Position numbers and translations under genes: made by a program | Notes under the pieces: generated by a model | What the model was told of the DNA's origin: nothing | Seen by the model: the letters and a program-made list of their open reading frames with translations, nothing else | The model's database searches: none | Part shown: in pieces, positions 56,309-64,000 of the stretch | Layout of the letters: each line of letters starts with the position of its first letter | How positions within the stretch are numbered: position 1 is the stretch's first letter | NCBI GenBank assembly: GCA_009746045.1 | Contig: RPFO01000065.1 | Span: forward strand, 5,741,620 to 5,805,619 | From: Mesostigma viride | Lineage: Eukaryota; Streptophyta; Mesostigmatophyceae; Mesostigmatales; Mesostigmataceae | Length of the DNA stretch: 64,000 bases | Direction: 5' to 3'

Positions 56309-56321
56309 AGTTGGATGGAGA
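56309..56321 (-). repeat. 13-bp relic of the 3' LTR of element B
   Basis: AGTTGGATGGAGA equals the start of 61617-62071 in + orientation. Beyond it the sequence is RT coding DNA, marking the deletion joint. Confidence 0.8.
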
Positions 56322-56951
56322 TCAGTCATCCCCATCATTGAGATGACCCACAAAGACAGACAGCAAGATTTTTAGGGATGTTTGCTGAATGCCTGGCGTG
56401 TACAACTCTGCCTCTGTCAGATCAGTGGTGCCCTTGAACTCTGTCACACAAGGTCTAGCATGAAAGATGACTGACCCATCTGCTGCTGGCTTATGTTTAC
56501 ACACAAACTTCAGGCGCAAGTGCTTGCACCCTGTAGGCTTTTTGTCAATAGGTGTGACAGGGGGAGTATGAGAAGGACTAAGAGGATCTGGCACTACCCA
56601 TTCTTCCCTGGCCTTGTTAAAGGCCTCCACCCATTTTAGGAATCCTATGTGTGTGCGACAGTCTTGCTCTATCTGTTCATAAGAAAGAGGAGACATTTTA
56701 GCCACATCATGCTTGCCCAATCCAAATGAGTTGGGATGAAGTTTTTGGTTGTGAACCAGGTCTGCCACACAGGGTTCTTGCCCTGGGGCATACTTGGGTG
56801 TAGCAAATTTTACAGAAGCAATGTTGGTGTTAAGAAGTTTTTCAAGAGAAATTTTGAAATGTTTCAGATCAACACCACCCATGTCCTGGATGGATAGTCT
56901 ATCACTGGATATGAGGACACCAGGGTAACAGAGAAAAGGATCCCCCAACAA
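56322..56951 (-). pseudogene. pol: Protease C-half plus truncated reverse transcriptase (element B)
   Basis: Frame opens in the protease (NALLGDPFL, equivalent to VILGQNFL of element A) and runs into RT: PLSYEQIEQD, KAREEWV, HLRLKFVCKHK, ELYTPGIQQTSLKILLSVFV. These align well with element A (PLTYDQLVQE, ALEEWL, ELYTPGMLHDTWRILLCLYV). It stops at the deletion joint before the LDFKRAFL-type motif, so no catalytic Asp remains. The first codon is not ATG; the frame follows the 1536-aa ORF by a single-frame change near 56965-56985. Confidence 0.75.
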
Positions 56952-56961
56952 AGCATTCCCT

Positions 56962-58851
56962 TTATACCTTCCAATACCTGAAAAGGGTGGGGATACCGAG
57001 TATAGTCAACATGACCTGACCTAGTACCTTGAGGGATGACTGCCCTGAGAAATCAGCCACATGGTGCCAGGGTGAAGGTTCCAAAGGCAAATGGGGCACA
57101 GCCAGGGCACTGATAATGCTGACCTGGGCTTGTGTGTCCACTGCAACCATAAATGGGCTATTGTCATTCTGCCCAACCTTCCCCACCTTAGCTGATCCTG
57201 CAGCAGTTTGAGCTTTGGCTCTATGAGCTGCTTGTAAAATGCGAACAGCGTCTGCTAGGCTGCGTTTGGAAGGTGCAGCTAGTGGCTGAGCTATGTTCAC
57301 ACTTGTAGAGGTGATAGGTTGCTGATCACCTGTTTTGCCAATGTGACCCTCTGCTGCAGGGGGCCAATCCTGCAGTGACTGCCTGCAATCATCAAGGGTG
57401 ACCTGGGTGTCACAGTGGGTGTGGCTCTCACACTCACCAGTGGGTGTTCCAAACAACCACTCACTGGGCAACGCTGGGATGCCAGGCAACTGTACAGGGC
57501 TGTCGGCCAACAGCTCTTCCTCCTCTGCCACGTCTGACACAGTTGGAAAATACAATTTCATCCTGTGAGGTGAACACCTGTGAATTTTTCCCGTGTCATT
57601 GTGTTTAACTAACACTGTCCTGCCAGTGGTGTTAAACTTTAGGATGGTGGCTGGCCCATGCCAGGTACCCACCTTGCCTAGTCCCGACTCCTTGTAGAAT
57701 AGGACTTGATCCCCTTCTCTGAAGGTGGGACGTGGATGCTTTGCATCCTTGACAGCTAACCTGCTAGCTGTCTGTGCTCGCTGTGCGTTGTAGAGGGCTA
57801 GTACCTCAGGTGGATAAATGCCTGCATGCAATCCATCTGGTGTAATGACCACCCCTTGTGGGGTTTTCATGAGTGGCCTCCTGTTGAGGACTTGGCACAA
57901 CCTGGTGGACCACAGAGCTCTGTCAGCATAGGACCCACTGTCAGCCAGCAGATTGCCATCTTCTTTGGCTACAAGGGTTTTAATGGACCTGATGGCCCTT
58001 TCAATAATGCCTTGCCTCTCATGATCTTCTAGCCCAGCCAGATCAATAGCCTCACACCCTGGTTCATTGGCAAGACATGTGAACTGCTGATCCAGTAACA
58101 ATGCCTCCACAGGGTAGTACCTGGCCTGAGCAATCAAGAGAGCCCTGAGCAACTGTGTCTTGTCCATTCCAGGTAATGGTTCAATGGTTGTGTACCTTGA
58201 CCATGCATCTTTAAGTGCCAAGTAAGATTGTCCTTTGATATGAAAGACATCTCCTACCACCCTGCCCTTGCTCTTAGGTGGGGTAGCTACATGCCACTTA
58301 GGGGGTTTGGGTGCATTGAACTGACAATGCTGGCAGTGGGATCTGACCACCTGGCATGCACGTCTGAGTGCTGCCCCCCCTATTGCTGCTGCCACCACCT
58401 CTGCACTCACTTCATGCCCATAAAGGAAATGCAACTGCAAAGCAAGCTCCTGAAAACTGATCTGAGCATCCTCTGCTGGGGACACTCTGCACACCTTGGG
58501 AACCATAGATGTGAAGGTTGGTTTAGAGACATAATCTTCTGAAACCAGCTGTAGCACCTTTCCAGAACTGCTCACTGCTCTGACAGTGGGGCATGCAGAA
58601 GAAGAAGGTGAAGCAGGCACACTCAAGCCAGCATGAGAGGGAGACTCACACTTCTTGCCGTAAGGAGGCCGCTTGCAGTCCTTGGGGTCACCGTGGGGCG
58701 GCCCGTGGCACTTGTGGCACAGGACGTCCAAATGCCCCAGCTCGTCCACGTTCTTGCGGCAGGTGGGCCGCAGGTGGTACTTCATGCCACAGCGGGTGCA
58801 CCGCTGAGAAGACTTGTCCTCCTTGTCCTGCTTCTTGTTGTTGTTGTTGTT

Positions 58852-58893
<42 letters not shown>

Positions 58894-61572
58894 ACTGTTG
58901 TTGTTGTTGTTGCTGGAGCTGCCCCCCTTGGAGGGAGACTGCCCCTTACCCTTGCCCTTGCCCCAGCCCCTGCCCTTGCCCTTGCCCTTGCCCTTGCCCT
59001 TGCCCTTGCCCTTAAACATTTGTCCCAGCAGGGACTTGACTTCTGCCATAGTGACAGGTCTCTTGCTCCTGTCTTCCCTCTCCCTATCCTCCTCCTCCCT
59101 CTCTTCCCCCCTGACCCTCTTTACAGAGGTGCCCATGGCCCCCTGGCTAAGGGGAGCCAAGGCCAGCTTGATATAATCCAATGCCTCCTTCATGTCCTCC
59201 CAGTACTTTGCCATTCCTGTTGCAAGCATGGCGTAGGTGTTTTTGTCAAGTTTGAGTTTCTCAAGGAAGGAACGCAGCAAGAACTTGTGATCTAGCTGCT
59301 GGACATCAGGACGTGCTTTGATGGCTAGCTCATATTTCTTTGTCTCAGCCACATAGTCCACTGATGTGACCCTGTATTCCTCTACCCACCTGAATGCCCC
59401 ATAGATGTCCACAGATGAGGGGGTGGAGAGGAGGTCAGTTAGCTCCTTCATGAAAGCCTCCCAAACTGCCCTAGCCTGCGTGTCCTGCCACTTGGGATAC
59501 CTACGCTGGAAGACAAGAATGAGATTCTGAATCTGAGAAGAGGACTGATGGTAAAAATCCCCCTGCATGAGAGATCCAAACCAATTCTTGACATTCAGTT
59601 CCTCCCTAGCCAGCTGCAGAGAGAGAAGTGCATGATTCCCCTGCTCCCTAGTATACCCCTCAGGCAGCCCCCTGACATTAATCCTATCCACAGGACGGTT
59701 TTCATTGTAAGTGGGTAACCTAGAGGGGGATGCAGGGGGAGAGGGAGAAGATGGTGTTGCTGCTGCAGCATTCACAGGAGAGACCTGCTGAGAGGGAAGT
59801 GCTACTTGAGTGAGCTGAGCAGGATGGGCAAACATGGGCTGTGTAGGAGGGTTAGACAACATAGGGGTGGGCTGGTTGGGGGTGTGAGTGTGTGTCACTT
59901 CCCGCCTCCTGCTGCGGGCCTCCTCCCAATCATGGAAGGTGGGAGAGAGGGACACGTCATCGTCAGTAGGGTTAGTAAGATTGTGATGCAACCAGGTAGG
60001 CAGAGTTAGCCACCTACCCGCCCCTCTCAGGATGGCGTTGTGTAGGAGCTCCAGCAAACGCACCAGACGCACCCTGCTGCCCTGCACCCTCCTCCCTGAG
60101 AGGAGAGCCTGCAGGGCAGGCAGCAGGTCGTCGCACACCCTGCGTGTGCCCTCTTGGAGGTTGGGTAGGCCCAGGATGTGCGTGATGATTGCACACACCA
60201 GGCTGCCCGCCTCCGCGACATGCATCTGCTGGCTCCTGTCGGCCAGCCCACGGAAGGAGGCTGTGGCTGTCTGTATGGCACGCCACACGGCCTCATCACC
60301 CAGGGTGATGAAGTCGCGACCTTGCAGGTCGCCCTCCAGCAGTGCTGGTTGCTGCCCAGCTGCGGTGGGACCCTGGGGCCCCTCCGGCCCTGCCAGGGAC
60401 TTGTCCTTGGTGCGACTAGAGGGGGCCTGCCCCCCAGAGCCGCTGGAGGTGCCCGTGACACCCTCCATGGGGGCTGCATCCCCCGCCAGCGCCGGAGGCG
60501 CCGGCGTCGCTGCCGGGGTCCCTGCGACCCCGGGCGCTTGTGTCGCCGCCGGGGTCCCTGCGACCCCGGTGGCCTCCTCAGCCACCTGGCCCCCCACGCG
60601 GGGCGGGGGAGCCTGCGGCTGAGGTTGGACCCTCTGACCTGCCAGAGGGTCCTGGGTGGCTTCACCACCCATGGGCGTGTTGGGGGCGTCTGCCGCCCCG
60701 CGCCCCGTCGCAGGCGGCATCGCAGCCGCCTCACGCCTATCCGGGCCCCAGCCAACTGGCGTGACTTGGGGCCACGCTGGCAACGGAGTCAGCGCGATCT
60801 CTGGTCTGGAGACCACGCGCAGCGCCTCTCTCTGGCGCTGCCTGGACGCCCACTGATCAACAGTGCCGGGGTTGTGCCGCGGCCGATTGGCGAAACAGTA
60901 CAGCCAAACCGCCACCTGAACCAGTGGGAGCTGCATCCTAAGACGCCCCTCGATCAGCGAGTGCACCCGATGAACCTCTATCGCGTGTATCTGCTCATCT
61001 GGAAGCAACTGAAAACGATCGAGCAAGATCCGGCCGTTCACCGCAATGAACGCCGGGATGTCGTCCTCCCCAAGGGGGAGAAAATGGGGTGGGCGCCCGA
61101 ACATGACCGGGGGCGGAACATGTTCCCCATACCGGTCAATGTCCATGGTGGCCATCTGTCGGCCCACGGAAAGGTTGCCAGACGTCGCAGGTGTCTGCGA
61201 CGAAAGCTCAAGCGAAGGCCGAGGCCTCGCAGGCGGCACCTCGCCATCCTCCTCGGAGGAATCACTCCGCTCACGACCCCCGTCACCTGCGACGGGTGAA
61301 CGTCGTGCCCGGGGGACCTGCCCCCCAGGTGCCATGGCGGACAAACCGCCAGTGGCAAACGGCCGCCCGCTCGCCATCCCCCGGGCGCCGGGCCCCACCT
61401 GCGGGCCCCGACGCCTGGGTTGGTCAGCGACCACCGTGCGGAAGGGGACGTTGGGCGTCACCCTCGCATCGGTGGTGGAGGGCGTGCCCTCCGGCGAAAG
61501 GCGGGGTGAGGTGCGCCTGGCAGGCGCCTTCCCCTTGTTGTTGTTGCCGTTGTTGCCGTTGTTGGACGCCAT
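56962..61572 (-). CDS. gag-pol: Gag - integrase - protease (N-half) polyprotein (element B), 1536 aa
   Basis: ATG at 61572 (MASNNGNNGNNNKGKAPARR). Gag occupies about 1-940: Pro/Ala-rich first 450 residues, a capsid-like helical part around 620-830, a GKGKGKG tract, a long Asn run (coded by the TTG repeat at 58835-58914) and a CCHC knuckle CTRCGMKYHLRPTC near 925. Integrase about 1040-1300: LHFLYGH with C-x2-C (HCQHCQ), Asp in GDVFHIKG, LLLDQQF and RQGIIERAI, again 29 residues between the last two acidic residues; a GPY/F-like tail TWHGPATILKFN follows. Protease: VAVDTQAQVSII near 1476 (DTQA). The frame ends at TAA shortly after, inside the protease, so the domain is split by a frameshift. No protease lies between the knuckle and the integrase. 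Confidence 0.85.
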
Positions 61573-61616
61573 ATCTTTTTTTTTTTGCTTAAAAAAAAAT
61601 CGAACTTTTCAGTCCA

Positions 61617-62071
61617 AGTTGGATGGAGACTAGGGACGACGAACAACTGCGAAAGCTGAGAGCGAATGATGATTGTATTACAATAATACAATGAGAGAGA
61701 GATGAAAGCTGAGGGCTCAGAATGGAACTGGGCAGACTCGGGTGCTGTGGCACTCCCCAGTGCTACGCCTATATGCCTATGGCGGTGCTACCTGCAGCAC
61801 ACGACCAGTGGACAAGTGTACACTGCAATGCCATGCGACCACGTCACTAGCATCCAGCTAAGACTCGGCCCGTCAGGCCCGGCTACACCGGACCTGGCGG
61901 GTCGAGCTAGCACCTAGGAACAGTCTGGCACTAACCGCACATCGGTCCACATGACACCTCAGTACCGTACACCCTGCCGTACTGTACTGAGGTGTCCCGC
62001 TCAGCCGCGGTAGGCAATACGCGGCGCGCAGGCCGGAAATCCGTGTGTCAGCCTAAGCATCTCATCTAACT
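61617..62071 (-). repeat. 5' LTR of element B (455 bp)
   Basis: In - orientation it starts AGTTAGATGAGA and ends TCTCCATCCAACT; the ends are imperfect inverted repeats and again AGTT...AACT. Boundaries follow from the TSD on the right and from the 13-bp match with the relic at 56309. The leader after it (61616 down to 61573) is T/A-rich with no recognised tRNA site. Confidence 0.8.
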
Positions 62072-64000
62072 CCGGCTGCACACACACGTACACACACCAT
62101 GCACGCAATTGCCGGCATGCACACACACGTACACACACCGCGCACGCAAGGGGCGGCTGCACACACACGTACACACACCATGCACGCAATTGCCGGCATG
62201 CACACACACGTACGTCCACCGCGCACGCAAGGGGCAACTGCACACACATGTACACACACCGCGCACGCTTGGGGCAGCTGCACACACACGTACCTACACC
62301 GCGCACGCAAGGGCCGGCTGCACACACACGTACATACACCGCGCACGCAAGGGGCAACTGCACACACATGTACACACACCGCGCACGCAAGGGGCAACTG
62401 CACACACACGTACACACACCGCGCACGCTTGGGGCGGCTGCACACACACGTACCTACACCGCGCACGCAAGGGGCGGCTGCACACACACGTACATCCACC
62501 GCGCACGCAAGGGGCAACTGCACACACATGTACACACACCGCGCACGCTTGGGGCAGCTGCACTCACATGTACACACACCGCGCACGCAAGGGCGGCTGC
62601 ACACACACGTACATCCACCGCGCACGCAAGGGGCAACTGCACACACACGTACATCCACCGCGCACGCAAGGGGCGGCTGCACACACACGTACACACACCG
62701 CGCACGCAAGGGGCAACTGCACACACATGTACACACACCGCGCACGCTTGGGGCGGCTGCACACACACGTACCTACACCGCGCACGCAAGGGGCGGCTGC
62801 ACACACACGTACATACACCGCGCACGCAAGGGGCAACTGCACACACATGTACATACACCGCGCACGCAAGGGGCAACTGCACACACATGTACCTACACCG
62901 CGCACGCAAGGGGCAACTGCACACACACGTACACACACCGCGCACGCTTGGGCGGCTGCACACACACGTACCTACACCGCGCACGCAAGGGGCGGCTGCA
63001 CACACACGTACATCCACCGCGCACGCAAGGGGCAACTGCACACACATGTACACACACCGCGCACGCTTGGGGCAGCTGCACTCACATGTACACACACCGC
63101 GCACGCAAGGGCCGGCTGCACACACACGTACATCCACCGCGCACGCAAGGGGCAACTGCACACACACGTACATCCACCGCGCACGCAAGGGGCGGCTGCA
63201 CACACACGTACACACACCGCGCACGCAAGGGGCAACTGCACACACATGTACACACACCGCGCACGCTTGGGGCGGCTGCACACACACGTACCTACACCGC
63301 GCACGCAAGGGCCGGCTGCACACACACGTACATACACCGCGCACGCAAGGGGCAACTGCACACACATGTACATACACCGCGCAACCACGGGGCGGCTGCA
63401 CACACACGTACATACACCGCGCACGCTTGGGGCAGCTGCACTCACATGTACACACACCGCGCACGCAAGGGGCGACTGCACACACATGTACATCCACCGC
63501 GCACGCAAGGGCCGGCTGCACACACACGTACACACACCATGCACGCAAGGGCCGGCTGCACACACACGTACATCCACCGCGCACGCAAGGGCCGGCTGCA
63601 CACACACGTACATACACCGCGCACGCAAGGGGCAACTGCACACACGTACACACACCGCGCACGCAAGGGGCAACTGCACACACACGTACACACACCGCGC
63701 ACGCTTGGGGCGGCTGCACACACACGTACCTACACCGCGCACGCAAGGGGCGGCTGCACACACACGTACATCCACCGCGCACGCAAGGGGCAACTGCACA
63801 CACATGTACACACACCGCGCACGCAAGGGGCGGCTGCACACACACGTACATCCACCGCGCACGCAAGGGGCAACTGCACACACACGTACATCCACCGCGC
63901 ACGCAAGGGGCGGCTGCACACACACGTACACACACCGCGCACGCAAGGGGCAACTGCACACACATGTACACACACCGCGCACGCTTGGGGCGGCTGCACA
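62072..64000. repeat. 40-bp minisatellite, part 3 (about 48 units, continues off the window)
   Basis: Starts with the right TSD CCGGC, which completes the interrupted unit. The block matches the array near 45.0-46.9 kb at an offset of about 17186 bp (for example 62294-62563 against 45108-45377 gives the same 89-codon shadow frame). No gene. Confidence 0.96.

Larger units (their letters stand above)
56309..62071 (-). mobile_element. LTR retrotransposon B, same unusual order, 3'-deleted (5763 bp)
   Basis: On the - strand: 5' LTR 61617-62071, one ORF for gag, integrase and first half of protease (61572-56962), then protease end plus RT start (56951-56322). RT stops before catalytic motif A and joins directly to the last 13 bp of an LTR (AGTTGGATGGAGA, 56309-56321, identical to 61617-61629). 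TSD CCGGC on both sides proves these are true element ends, so RT, RNase H and nearly all of the 3' LTR were lost by internal deletion. Protein and LTR-end similarity place it in the same clade as element A. Confidence 0.88.

Noticed and set aside
58593-59295. Plus-strand ORFs rich in Leu/Val or Cys opposite element B gag
   Set aside because: They are antisense shadows of the Asn and Gly-Lys repeats in the real gag frame.
1-64000. rRNA genes, riboswitches, bacterial promoters or replication origins
   Set aside because: None was recognised, and the introns, LTR elements and satellites show that the DNA is eukaryotic.

Overview
This 64 kb window is nuclear DNA from a repeat-rich eukaryote. It has GT-AG introns, LTR retrotransposons with target-site duplications (TSDs), kilobase-scale minisatellites and very few genes. 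Nothing is bacterial: there are no operons or Shine-Dalgarno sites. A short CCCTAAA-type interstitial telomere motif and the GC-rich, low-gene texture fit an alga (a green-lineage prasinophyte is one candidate), but I cannot name the species. A 14-bp perfect palindrome, CCAACGGCCGTTGG, occurs 27 times exactly and at least four more times with one to three changes. All copies lie in host-type sequence left of 31.9 kb, and none lies in the retrotransposons or large arrays.

Layout. 1-1250: ~208-bp tandem repeat, most units carrying the palindrome. 2.1-4.7 kb: three minus-strand genes (F-box protein, MYND zinc-finger protein, small hypothetical). 5.2-15.6 kb: polypurine GGGA/GGAA tracts, a 29-bp repeat, two arrays of a ~30-bp minisatellite (~217 and ~54 units) and a ~300-330-bp module that ends each array and then repeats on its own. 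15.6-16.5 kb: GC-rich hairpins and a Pol III-like fragment. 17.0-17.55 kb: nine ~62-bp units each carrying the palindrome, directly upstream of a DDE-transposase-like gene (17620 to ~31807).

That gene is broken by two nested insertions. An 8.1-kb LTR retrotransposon sits in exon 1 (17892-25966, TSD AATAT) and a 2.8-kb gag-only LTR element sits in an intron (28052-30891, TSD AAATG). Removing both plus two phase-0 introns restores an open frame, apart from a one-base excess in a G10 run. After it come a 1.8-kb GT-rich tract and a ~40-bp minisatellite filling 33.97-56.3 kb and 62.08-64.0 kb. The array is interrupted by a second copy of the gag-only element in the opposite orientation (40194-42993, TSD TCCAC) and by a 3'-deleted LTR element (56309-62071, TSD CCGGC).

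The most interesting content is the two large LTR retrotransposons. Both have copia-like features (integrase upstream of RT; RT and RNase H motifs of copia type in the more complete one). Both place a retropepsin-like domain (DTNA or DTQA) after the integrase instead of before it, use a DD29E integrase spacing where copia has DD35E, and have LTRs ending AGTT...AACT instead of TG...CA. Both gag-only elements have internally identical LTRs, so they moved recently, and they must borrow enzymes in trans. The many very long ORFs across the arrays are artefacts of stop-free repeat units and are not annotated as genes.
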